From the NCBI GenBank assembly GCA_965247065.1, contig CBDFGN010000006.1:1488001-1552000 (forward strand): 64,000 nucleotides of DNA, given 5' to 3'. This document shows positions 46,082-54,197 of the stretch, piece after piece (the first letter of the stretch is position 1; every line of letters begins with the position of its first letter). The stretch is from CBDFGN01 sp965247065. Its GTDB lineage: Bacteria > Bacteroidota > Bacteroidia > Cytophagales > Cyclobacteriaceae. Under the pieces are notes generated by a model, which made no database searches, had not been told where the DNA came from, and saw only the letters and a program-made list of their open reading frames with translations. The translations under genes were made by a program, and so were the position numbers.

Positions 46082-46185
46082 ATCCTTATTCTCATTTGCC
46101 ATTTAACATGGCATCCCTCATTTAACGAATTCAAAGATCAGGGCACATTGAAGCACTGAATTATCATTAATTATTTAATCACAAG

Positions 46186-46371
46186 ATGAATAGATTGAAG
46201 AAATTTCTCAGGTTATTGGGTCTAATATGTTTGATCATTTTAGCCTTCATGGGAATTGGTGCTCCCATTTCCTTTAGCAGCAGGGAAGAGTACTTGGATT
46301 CTGAAGTAAAATCCGAGCAATCTGAAATCAAAGATGACGAAAGTGAGTCTGAACTGAATGAACAAAAATGA
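46186..46371 (+). CDS. Small membrane protein with acidic tail
   Basis: 61 residues: a basic start, one membrane helix (LLGLICLIILAFMGIGAPIS) and a Glu/Asp/Ser-rich tail. The shape matches small conserved Bacteroidota proteins of unknown function (MKxxKKFLxxxGL...GIGxPIPF). 104 bp after the previous gene, possibly one unit. Confidence 0.6.
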   Translation: MNRLKKFLRLLGLICLIILAFMGIGAPISFSSREEYLDSEVKSEQSEIKDDESESELNEQK

Positions 46372-46434
46372 CAATTTAAATAGGTGAATAGCTCGGCTCA
46401 GCATAACACAAATGTGATGGGCAGAGCTACATTT

Positions 46435-46663
46435 CCTTTTCACCCGCAATCCAGGCTACTGCTGTTAGGATGGTTCTATCGGTCACGAAGATATCCCATT
46501 TTCAGCGACAAAGATCTCGGTTTCCGTTGCCCAAGAGACACTCAGGTGCGGGTGTGTATGAACTGACTCTTTTATCCCACAGGCATACCAGCTGCAGCTT
46601 TAAAAAGGAGCCATGATAAAAGCGGTTGATGCCGTAGTTGAATCCTCGGAGATGGTGCTTTAA
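46435..46663 (+). repeat. Second gene-end-like repeat, copy R5
   Basis: CCTTTTCACCCGCAATCCAG at the left matches R1 and R3, then diverges. The right part (46584 on) aligns as CATACCAGCTGCAGCTTTAA and ends MIKAVDAVVESSEMVL-stop (TAA 46661-46663). It is the last of five copies. Confidence 0.7.
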
Positions 46664-46745
46664 AGGTTTCCTTTTTATCTGCTAAATTGTGTACTTAAGG
46701 CGAAATGTTTTTCCAAAAAAAAGTTCGTTTGTTTGTTAACAAGTT

Positions 46746-47162
46746 ATGAGCCATGCAACTCAAATACCGATCTGGATCTTGGTAATTCCATACTTTGTTG
46801 TTCTTCCGTGTTTTAGCCAACAGAATCCGACGGATGAAACCGCATGGGAAGTTGTAGATGTTTACCCGGAATTCCCTGATGGGATGAAGGCGTTTTATGA
46901 TTATGTAGGAAGAAACTTAGTTTATCCCCAGGAGGCTGAGAAAAACAACATAGAGGGCAAAGTTTTTATCGGCTTCGTTGTAAATTCGGACGGGTCTATT
47001 CGGCCAGGATCGACAAAGGTGTTAAAGGGAATCGGTTACGGGTGTGATGAGGAAGCGGCAAGAATAATAAGAGAGAGCCCAAGATGGATCCCAGGACGAA
47101 TGAAAGATCCAGACCGAAACATCCCCGTTTTGATGGTCTTGCCATTTCGGTTCAGACTGTGA
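46746..47162 (+). CDS. TonB-family C-terminal domain protein
   Basis: 138 residues with a signal-like N-terminus (WILVIPYFVVLPCFSQQN). The TonB C-terminal fold is clear: FPDGMKAFYDYVGRNLVYPQ, GKVFIGFVVNSDGSIRPGST and VLKGIGYGCDEEAARIIRES. Unlike full TonB it has no Pro-rich spacer, so it probably acts as a small periplasmic or anchored relative. Starts at ATG 46746 after R5. Confidence 0.88.
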   Translation: MSHATQIPIWILVIPYFVVLPCFSQQNPTDETAWEVVDVYPEFPDGMKAFYDYVGRNLVYPQEAEKNNIEGKVFIGFVVNSDGSIRPGSTKVLKGIGYGCDEEAARIIRESPRWIPGRMKDPDRNIPVLMVLPFRFRL

Positions 47163-47208
47163 TTTTCAAATTCACATAATCCATGAGAGTAAAAACGATA
47201 TCCATGGT

Positions 47209-48906
47209 TTAACCATTCCTATTTTGGTACTTTTCGTAATCTTTCCGCATTCTCAGGTGAATGCCTCCTGCAATGAGCGATAGACTGATTCCAAAAGCTG
47301 CGATGATCATTCGACCGCTATTGCTTAAGAACGAAAGAAAGAATAAACTCATCGCACAGACTATCAGGCTCACAATCACGACCTTCCCGGGAAATGTATC
47401 ATATGGCTTCACTGCTATGCCCGCTTTGAACATCTCTAACGCGGAAAGGCGTTGATCTTGGACAACTTCCCAGCCATGATTGACACTTTTTTGCCGTAAT
47501 CTCTCGATTGCCCATAGCATGAGCAAGGGCAGAACAACGCCAACCAACAGATCCATGCTTTCACTCCGAATAGAAAGTCCGAAATTAAGAACGGCTCCTA
47601 AGGCAATGCTTGTCAATGCTACAATGAACACATCCGCTATTCCAATGCGGCGACTGAATATTCCCCACAAAGCCGGAGCCAACAGCGGAACGACCAGCAA
47701 GTAGTTGATCGAGATTATTACCTTTTCGGCTCCGCCCATACTGGGAACGAACAAGGCTATCAGGATCAAAACCAGTCCCAGAACAGCTGTGAAAATGCGA
47801 CCGACGTTTACTAACGCGCGGCCTGATGCACCCGGATTTACCCACGGCCGGTAAAAATCGTTAGTTAAAACACCGGCGAAAACATTGAGGTGAGAGCTGG
47901 CCATGCTCGCTGTAGCAGAGAACATGGCTGCAAACATGAGCCCTAGCACACCGACGGGCAAAACCGACTGGGCAGCTAAGATGTAAGCTTGTTCCGGATT
48001 AGCGGAAGGATTGACTCCCCGGTAGAGGAGCGGTGGAAGCAGCCAAAAAATCGGCGTGGCCAAATACATAATTCCGAAAAGATAGGCCGATTTCCGGGCG
48101 TCAGATGGTGATTTTACCGCAATGAAACGTTGCACAAAGGCCCACTCAGCTCCGACGATAAAGAAGTTGATGGTCACCCATCCCGACAAAAACAACCAGC
48201 CGTAGTTTTCGGAAGTGGGGGAGAAAAAATTCTCAGGCAATGTTCCGATAAATTCTCCATAATCACCGATTCCGTCTAACATCAGAACAGCAACTATGAG
48301 CACCACCAGCGTCAGTACAATGAATTGAAGCACATCGGTCATCAAAACCGCCCACAAACCGCCAATCATTGTGTAGAGCACGACGATCAAGCCGAAAATG
48401 AGGATGGCCCACGTAAGTGACAGATTCCCGGTTGTTGCATCCCGAAAGAGATTGCCTTCCTCAAGCGGGATTAAGGCGACTAACAGAATCGCCAGCGAAT
48501 AAAGTGAAACAGCTATCGCCAACAATTTTTTCAGCATCATGCTCCAGGTGTAGAAATGAAGCCCGGTTTTACCGAATCGCAGGCGGATATATTCGGCGGG
48601 CGTGGTAACGCCCAATTGATTCCAGCGCCCCGCAACGAGATATCCTGCCAATAGCGCCGAAATGCAATAACAAGTATTGATCAAAAGTGCGACAATGCCC
48701 AGTCTGTAGGCAATGCCCCCCCAGACAACAAAAGTTCCGGCGGAAAACATCGTCATGAAGCCGCTTAGGCCCGATGCCCACCAGGGAGCCTGGCCCCCGG
48801 CGGTGAACATGTCTTTCTGATCTGAGATTCGTCGTGCCGAAACCAGCCCAATCGCAAAAAGACCTAGTATATAGAGCAATAAAGTGGAATAGTCGAAACT
48901 ACTCAT
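47209..48906 (-). CDS. Sodium:solute symporter (SSS family)
   Basis: 565 residues, about 13-14 membrane helices. The N-terminus FTAGGQAPWWASGLSGFMTM and the GYLVAGRWNQLGVTTPAEYI region are characteristic of SSS transporters; MFSATASMASSHLNVFAGV corresponds to the Na2-site helix 8. Its start overlaps the end of the upstream enolase-superfamily gene by 8 bp, so it belongs to that operon and probably imports the operon's substrate, likely a sugar acid. Confidence 0.93.
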   Translation of the reverse strand: MSSFDYSTLLLYILGLFAIGLVSARRISDQKDMFTAGGQAPWWASGLSGFMTMFSAGTFVVWGGIAYRLGIVALLINTCYCISALLAGYLVAGRWNQLGVTTPAEYIRLRFGKTGLHFYTWSMMLKKLLAIAVSLYSLAILLVALIPLEEGNLFRDATTGNLSLTWAILIFGLIVVLYTMIGGLWAVLMTDVLQFIVLTLVVLIVAVLMLDGIGDYGEFIGTLPENFFSPTSENYGWLFLSGWVTINFFIVGAEWAFVQRFIAVKSPSDARKSAYLFGIMYLATPIFWLLPPLLYRGVNPSANPEQAYILAAQSVLPVGVLGLMFAAMFSATASMASSHLNVFAGVLTNDFYRPWVNPGASGRALVNVGRIFTAVLGLVLILIALFVPSMGGAEKVIISINYLLVVPLLAPALWGIFSRRIGIADVFIVALTSIALGAVLNFGLSIRSESMDLLVGVVLPLLMLWAIERLRQKSVNHGWEVVQDQRLSALEMFKAGIAVKPYDTFPGKVVIVSLIVCAMSLFFLSFLSNSGRMIIAAFGISLSLIAGGIHLRMRKDYEKYQNRNG

Positions 48907-50071
48907 ATAAGGTCATTTGGGATTTCATTTCTGCGGTTGGTTCAACCCCGATACCATAACCGGTTGGCAAGTGATATTCCCCGAATTCACATTTCATATT
49001 GCCACTGGTGAAATGCAGAAAATCCCCAAAAATGGACTGTTGATATTCGTGGCATACAACATTTTGTAATGCAACGCTGGCTTGGAGACTTGCAGCTAGG
49101 AAGATTCCTGCACCGATTGTGGCATGCGGCATGATTGCAAGATTATGTGCCTGGGCGTATTTAGCAATCCGTATGAATTGGGTGACCCCGGTGCGACCCA
49201 TTTCCGGCTGAACGATGTGGCAGGCTTGCTGGTCGATCCGCAGTTTGGCGTCAAAGACCGTGCTCCACTCTTCTCCGACCGCAATCGCGCAATCTGCATG
49301 CTGCGCTACCCAGCGGAGCCCCTCAACATCCTCGGTCACCACAGGAGCTTCAAGGAACCAGGGCCGGTAGGGTGACATCTCCCGGGCGAGAGCAACAGCT
49401 TCTCCGCGGGTGTGGGTCCAGTGCATATCGCAGGCTATCCGGGCACTTTCCCCAAGCGTAGTTCGTAGAGCCCTCATTTCTGCCACAGCCCCCTGGTCGG
49501 CGACTGGCAGGGCAAATTTGAAGGACTTAAAGCCGCGGCTTTGCCAGGTAAGGGCCAATTCGCAGCGCTTCTCAATCGTAGATTTAGGCAGCCCGGAAAT
49601 ATATGCTGGTATCTGTTTGCTGCGAATGCCGCCTAACATGCGCGCCAATGGCTGTTTTACCAATTTGCCATTAATATCCCAGAGTGCAATATCGATGGCG
49701 GCAAGGGCATCGTGATAAAACCCACCCGTATAGCCGCGAACGCGCATCAAGTCGTAGAGGTCTTCGTAAATGCATTCAACGTCAACCGGATTTCGCCCGA
49801 TCACAAAGCCCTGTAGCAAGTCGCGAATGATCGCCACAGTAGCCTGTGGAGCAATGAATCCGTAAGTCTCACCCCAACCTTCGGTGTCTGCGTCTGTCCA
49901 TATTCGTACGATGAGCGACCGGTTTTTTATGGAGTAAACGGTGCGATTTCCGGCTCGAACGAAATACCCCTGGTCATTAACAGTCTCCTGATCTCTTAAG
50001 GGACCCAGATAGGGAACTTCCTGTTCCAGCATAACAGAGTAGACATCAACGCCCGCAATCTTTTCGTTCAT
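48899..50071 (-). CDS. Enolase-superfamily sugar-acid dehydratase/cycloisomerase-like enzyme
   Basis: 390 residues, full length. N-terminal cap domain followed by the barrel. Visible catalytic elements: Lys in SFKFALPVADQG, Asp in ACDMHWTHTRG, Glu in FLEAPVVTEDVE and AVGEEWSTVFD, and His in MPHATIGAGIF. This is the mandelate racemase/muconate lactonizing group; galactarate-, gluconate- or similar dehydratase function is likely by context with a KDG-aldolase-like partner, but the exact substrate is unknown. Two bases separate it from the upstream aldolase. Confidence 0.9.
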   Translation of the reverse strand: MNEKIAGVDVYSVMLEQEVPYLGPLRDQETVNDQGYFVRAGNRTVYSIKNRSLIVRIWTDADTEGWGETYGFIAPQATVAIIRDLLQGFVIGRNPVDVECIYEDLYDLMRVRGYTGGFYHDALAAIDIALWDINGKLVKQPLARMLGGIRSKQIPAYISGLPKSTIEKRCELALTWQSRGFKSFKFALPVADQGAVAEMRALRTTLGESARIACDMHWTHTRGEAVALAREMSPYRPWFLEAPVVTEDVEGLRWVAQHADCAIAVGEEWSTVFDAKLRIDQQACHIVQPEMGRTGVTQFIRIAKYAQAHNLAIMPHATIGAGIFLAASLQASVALQNVVCHEYQQSIFGDFLHFTSGNMKCEFGEYHLPTGYGIGVEPTAEMKSQMTLYE

Positions 50072-50073
50072 AT

Positions 50074-50979
50074 TTATTCCCTCCAGGTTAATGCTTTTGC
50101 CCGGTGTAAATCCTCCAGCATTTGATCTATATCTCGCAGGGCATGCGCATCGAGTTCCGGCAATGGTGCACGGACGTAAAGCGCGTCTACTATGCCGCGT
50201 TTATGCAGAACATATTTGGTCATACGCATACGATAAATCTCCTGTGCAGTCAAAAGGGGCAGACTGAGCTGATAGAGTTCGCGTGTCCTACGGTCATCCC
50301 CGCTTTGGTGGGCTTTATAGAGTGCTGCATGCAAATCCGTAATCTCAACAGCCGGCACTGCACCAAGAGCGCCCCGGTTGAGCTCGTCTACTATATAACG
50401 GGCACCTGCTCCACCAAATACGCCGACCAAATGCGGGATAGCATGCTTTAAAAAAGCAGTAATTCTAGGTCCGGAAGGCATCGTCTCTTCCTTGATATAG
50501 GTAATCGCCGGGTTCTTCTTAATGATTTCTATAATTAGGTCAGCTTCCAATCCCGCACCAATCGGAGAGGGGGCATTTTGCAGAATAATCTCGCAACCCG
50601 GTAAGCCCTCTGCAACTTGTGTAAAGAACGATTGGTGTTTCGTGATCTCATTGCCTAAATGAGTGGGAGCCATAAGCATGAGCCGCCTAATTCCATGTTG
50701 AATCGCTTCCTGCCCGAGTGAGATCACCTCTGCTGGTTCCGGAGCACTTATTCCGCCGACCAGGGGAATACTGCCATTAACTTCATTAACCAAAAGCCTG
50801 ATTAACTCAGCACGCTCATCAGCGGAGAGAAAGTTGTACTCACTCGCAACACCTGGGAAAACAATACCGTCAGCACCAGCCATGATTGCAAAGCGAATGA
50901 CACGTTTCTGTGCTTCCGGGTTAATATCTCCATCTTTTTTGAAACATGTCGAGATGGCCGGTAAAATACCTTTTAACAT
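50074..50979 (-). CDS. Dihydrodipicolinate synthase-family aldolase
   Basis: 301 residues, a DapA/KDG-aldolase type TIM barrel. The Schiff-base lysine is Lys163 in TYIKEETMPSG. The GxxGE-type motif appears as VFPGVASEYNFLS. The catalytic Tyr of YNxP is replaced: the sequence reads QNAPSP with Gln134, so the reaction may differ from DHDPS and pyruvate aldolases. It is the first gene of the minus-strand operon aldolase, enolase-superfamily enzyme and SSS transporter, consistent with breakdown of a dehydrated sugar acid. Confidence 0.9.
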   Translation of the reverse strand: MLKGILPAISTCFKKDGDINPEAQKRVIRFAIMAGADGIVFPGVASEYNFLSADERAELIRLLVNEVNGSIPLVGGISAPEPAEVISLGQEAIQHGIRRLMLMAPTHLGNEITKHQSFFTQVAEGLPGCEIILQNAPSPIGAGLEADLIIEIIKKNPAITYIKEETMPSGPRITAFLKHAIPHLVGVFGGAGARYIVDELNRGALGAVPAVEITDLHAALYKAHQSGDDRRTRELYQLSLPLLTAQEIYRMRMTKYVLHKRGIVDALYVRAPLPELDAHALRDIDQMLEDLHRAKALTWRE

Positions 50980-51136
50980 ATGGTCCTATACTTGGATTCG
51001 TGTTAGGATCAGTTAAGGATTGACTTGTTACATTGTAATTTTAATAAGAAGTATTCATTAAATCTAAAATTGGGGAATGTTATGAAAAGTTTGGCAAAAT
51101 CTGTAGTGAAGAAAAACTTTTTAATCTGCGTATCAT

Positions 51137-52210
51137 TCATTGTTTCCGTTTATGAGGGCAAGATGGAGCCAAGAAATATGTCATCGAGATGATTCTGGAT
51201 GAGCTGGTCCTGCTTGACTCAGATTTTGCGTAGGGTCTAAGGGCCCCTTTGCAGAGGCCTTGAATTCTGGCCGTGGTATTCAGTACGTCACCGGAGAAAA
51301 CTATGTCTTTTTTGATAACACCAATTTCCCCAGTCGTCACCTCGCCAATATGGACAGCTGCTTTGAACTCCGGGACCAGTTCAAATTCACGAATATACCT
51401 TTCACTATTGCCTTGTATACTTGTTTCTCCCTCAAAAAAACATCTTACGCAATTCTGGTGTTGGAGCCCGTTAGAAACCTTCCATGAGACCACTACCTGG
51501 TCTCCTACATACTGATAAACCTCGCCTTTTGAGTAGATAATCGGATCCGTCAGATCGTCAAAAAATCTATTCAATAGATCAAAAAACTTTTCATGGCCAA
51601 GCTTCTCGGCAATTGTTGTGGAGGATTTCATGTCCAGGAACATGAAAATTCTCTGCTCTTTTCTTGGATGATGATATTTCCCCCGAATCAAATTCCAAAG
51701 AACTCCGGGGCCAAACTGGTCGTTGATTTGAAGGGCGATTACGGTCAGGATGTTTATGACGAACCAGCTCAAGGTAAACTTAAAAAATGCATAGCTAAAC
51801 AAAACATCCGAAAGCCTTTGGAGCACCCCGGGATCGTAAAAAGGTTTATTCAATATTGAGATCTGAAACAGCCAATTAACCAAGACTACCAGGGTCATGA
51901 TAATCACCAATATGATGATTGAGGATACGAGCAGCGCCCGACCAAAAGATCGACGCCGGAAAATCCGAGCCAGAGAGAATACGATGAAGGGTCCGCCGAC
52001 CATTCCGCCAAGTAATGGCCCAATCATACTCAAGAGCACATGCTCGAGTAAAGTATGGTTTGGATTTATGTAAAAAATGATCTCTTGAGTTGCCGGATCT
52101 TGGATAACAGCATCATAAAAACTTTGAATGATCCCGATAATGACCCAAACCAATGTGATAACTCCTACCAGACGTAGTTTGGACGGAAAAGCGATAGGTG
52201 AAGTTTGCAT
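51137..52210 (-). CDS. Membrane-anchored class III cyclase (paralogue 3 of 3), C-terminus frameshifted
   Basis: 357 residues. Four membrane helices, then the catalytic domain with FMFLDMKSSTTIAE, YQYVGDQVVVSW (Asp present; the usual E after it is Q) and GDVLNTTARIQGLCKG. After this the expected end (paralogue 2: GDIVLRGKEQ) is replaced by a low-complexity SSRTSSSR tail to a stop at 51137. A shift to another frame gives LIQNHLDDIFLGSILP, closer to the expected fold, so one indel near 51240 is likely. Activity is uncertain because the C-terminal strand is affected. Confidence 0.8.
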   Translation of the reverse strand: MQTSPIAFPSKLRLVGVITLVWVIIGIIQSFYDAVIQDPATQEIIFYINPNHTLLEHVLLSMIGPLLGGMVGGPFIVFSLARIFRRRSFGRALLVSSIIILVIIMTLVVLVNWLFQISILNKPFYDPGVLQRLSDVLFSYAFFKFTLSWFVINILTVIALQINDQFGPGVLWNLIRGKYHHPRKEQRIFMFLDMKSSTTIAEKLGHEKFFDLLNRFFDDLTDPIIYSKGEVYQYVGDQVVVSWKVSNGLQHQNCVRCFFEGETSIQGNSERYIREFELVPEFKAAVHIGEVTTGEIGVIKKDIVFSGDVLNTTARIQGLCKGALRPYAKSESSRTSSSRIISMTYFLAPSCPHKRKQ

Positions 52211-52639
52211 GGCGACACTTTATTTGGACTCAATGGGTTCGTTCGATTTTGAAGCTTAATTTATTCGATAGTAGGTGCAAAAACATTTTTTAGCGGGATT
52301 ATTTAGTATCGCGGTGGGTGTGAATTCAGGTGTCAGTATGAGCCTGCCCTCTTTCCGGACGGTAGCTTTACTGGACTTAAAGCAGCCTTTTTTTGTTGGA
52401 ACTCAAGATCCCCTAATTTAGAGGGTGACCCAATTATCGTCGTATGCAATGAGGGTTTTTTACATATGTTTCTTAGCGATTAGCGCCTACCAGCCTTTAC
52501 AGTGGCAGGTGCAATCGAGCCCCATTACGTTTGCCCCCCTGCGGCTTGTCATGTGATGCCATCGTTTACCAAGCCGAGGGAGTTTGCCCCAATTGCAAAA
52601 ATGAAACTGATTTCCTCACATGAATTGGAGACCTCTGTT
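52211..52639. other. Intergenic region after membrane cyclase 3
   Basis: No gene accepted. It contains a GTGGGTGTGAATTCAGGTGT stretch similar in style to G/T-rich runs at 44806 and 59155 near other repeats. The first about 100 bases are the leader of the cyclase on the minus strand. Confidence 0.35.
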
Positions 52640-52800
52640 CATCGGGGAATACCCGTTCAATCCCCTATTCGTCAGGTAATAAACATCATAATTGGCTTAG
52701 GGATCATTCAAGGCGCCTTTTTATCTGTTTTATGCTGGTATTCTCGGGCAAAATCCGGCGGCAGCCAACATTTCCTGGTGCTGTTGCTCTTGACCTTCGC
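52640..52800 (+). pseudogene. N-terminal membrane fragment of a 7TM-AraC-type regulator
   Basis: The plus-strand reading INIIIGLGIIQGAFLSVLCW followed by SQHFLVLLLLTFALN matches the first helices of Bacteroidota AraC regulators with an N-terminal membrane sensor (compare MNTIIAIGAVQALFFSLLLY at 62320). It ends about 52800 where sequence of opposite orientation begins. No start codon context remains. Confidence 0.5.
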
Positions 52801-53150
52801 CTTGAATGGTATTTTCCTGGCAAGCTTGAAGGGTAGCCAGTTCCTCATCTCGCCCGGTGTAGGTAGTAAATCCTCGCTGCTCGGCTGCCTCGATGCGGGT
52901 TTGGATCGTGGTTTTGCTCAGGATGCGATAAGGAACCACCGGTTCTGCTTTCCCTTTCATGTTTACAGGTTCCAGTGCTTCTGTCTTAAAGTAGGGAGAA
53001 ATCAGACGTTGGGTTTCCGGGCTGACCAGGATTTCATTTCCTTTGACCTGGGCAAGAGGTCGTGCCCCAGTGTTGACCGTATCGCCGTTCACACCAAATT
53101 TCCCCTCCCGATGTTCATTAATGGTGAAAACGTTTTTGAAAACAAGACGT
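52800..53150 (-). pseudogene. Fragment of a cyclase-ATPase protein (end of cyclase domain, start of AAA domain)
   Basis: Minus strand reads EGKFGVNGDTVNTGARPLAQ, NEILVSPETQRLISPYFKTE and the inter-domain GRDEELATLQACQENTIQGE, the usual linker where class III cyclase domains join NB-ARC/AAA ATPases. The N-terminal catalytic half and the whole ATPase are missing. Both ends abut unrelated genes (AraC piece and carbonic anhydrase). Confidence 0.75.
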
Positions 53151-53214
53151 CTGGAATAATCTGATTGCAAACCGGAGAAGAAAATTTGGCGATAGCGGAA
53201 GGGATAGCCAATAA

Positions 53215-53690
53215 ATGTGACCAGAGACGACCAACTCATTTGGCACGAGTGATGAACGACGCAACAGTTTAATGTCCTCCCGAATGGTCTTGGTATGATC
53301 TACGTTAGCCAATGCTTCAATTTCGACTTTATCGATAGCTAGATTGTGACTTAGGGCCTGCTGTAGCTCAGGATTGGCCAGACGCTCTAAGCCACAATCG
53401 GTGTGCTGGATGATAGCCAGCCCCAATCCTTTAAACTGGTCTCCGGCTATTTTGTTCACCATTACCCACAGAATACCAAGGTCACGCTCCAATTCTTTGG
53501 ACACCCGGGCCCCGGCGTTGCGAAATACAAGCACGTCGCCAAGTTCCAGCCCCAATACGTGGGCCGAGTCTGTCCGGGCGTCTATACAGGTCAACACCAT
53601 GGTTGAAAAGCGGGGCATAATAGTCAAGCCGCACTCATATTGGACCGCAAATTGCCAATTGCGGTCGATTAGGTTTTGTAAGTCAGACAT
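53215..53690 (-). pseudogene. Beta-carbonic anhydrase, 3'-truncated
   Basis: Residues 1-156 follow the beta-CA family: zinc ligands Cys35, His96 and Cys99 with the Asp37/Arg39 dyad (LTCIDARTD, IIQHTDCG). After NELVVSGHIY the family continues with DVKTG..., but here the sequence turns into the neighbouring cyclase fragment, so the end of the protein was replaced. The catalytic core is complete and only a short C-terminal segment is missing, so partial function is conceivable. Confidence 0.8.
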
Positions 53691-54064
53691 TTTTCGTTCC
53701 TTTTGTTTGACCGATTCTGTCGTAGATTCGGTGGGTATTAGTTGTCTCTTGTTCTCTCTGTTTGCTGCCAGTTGAGCAAGAGACTAAATCCAAGGACTAT
53801 GAATAGAAGTAGGTTCTTCAATTGAAAACATTGAGCTAATGCTACTAGCTAAATGATCCAAGCCAACTCGATACGCATTAACTCTCCCTGGAGATCATTT
53901 GGAGACACAGTTAAAGGTGTCGATTTCAGCGGTTTTGATCGAGATTGGTAAATAAAAAGCTGCACAGGATACCTCAAAATTCATGGCAGGGTCAACCTAA
54001 ATTAGAACCTTACGGCTTAAGGCAATAGCCATTTGAGTGTGCACTTCAAGGGGTGGACAATATT
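53691..54064. other. Intergenic region upstream of the carbonic anhydrase
   Basis: No gene seen. Probably holds the promoter for the carbonic anhydrase gene on the minus strand. Confidence 0.4.
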
Positions 54065-54103
54065 AAAGGCCGGACCCAATTAACTCAGGACCGGCCTTTT
54101 TCT
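54065..54103. terminator. Hairpin terminator downstream of the NmrA-like gene
   Basis: AAAGGCCGG (54065-54073) pairs with CCGGCCTTT (54091-54099), extended by an ACC/GGA-type inner pairing; T-runs occur on both sides (TTTTTCTC to the right; AAATAATAT, i.e. T-rich on the minus strand, to the left). It would end minus-strand transcription from the NmrA-like gene. Confidence 0.75.
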
Positions 54104-54197
54104 CTCAAACAATCATAGAATTAGTTACGGCGTATCTTAAACATTGCTGATTCACCCAGGTATTCTTTGATAAAATCCGAAATCTCTAAATTGTGAG

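Noticed and set aside
52502..53164. 220-codon plus-strand frame
   Set aside because: Only its middle (about 52640-52800) resembles an AraC membrane start; the rest is antisense to the cyclase-ATPase fragment.
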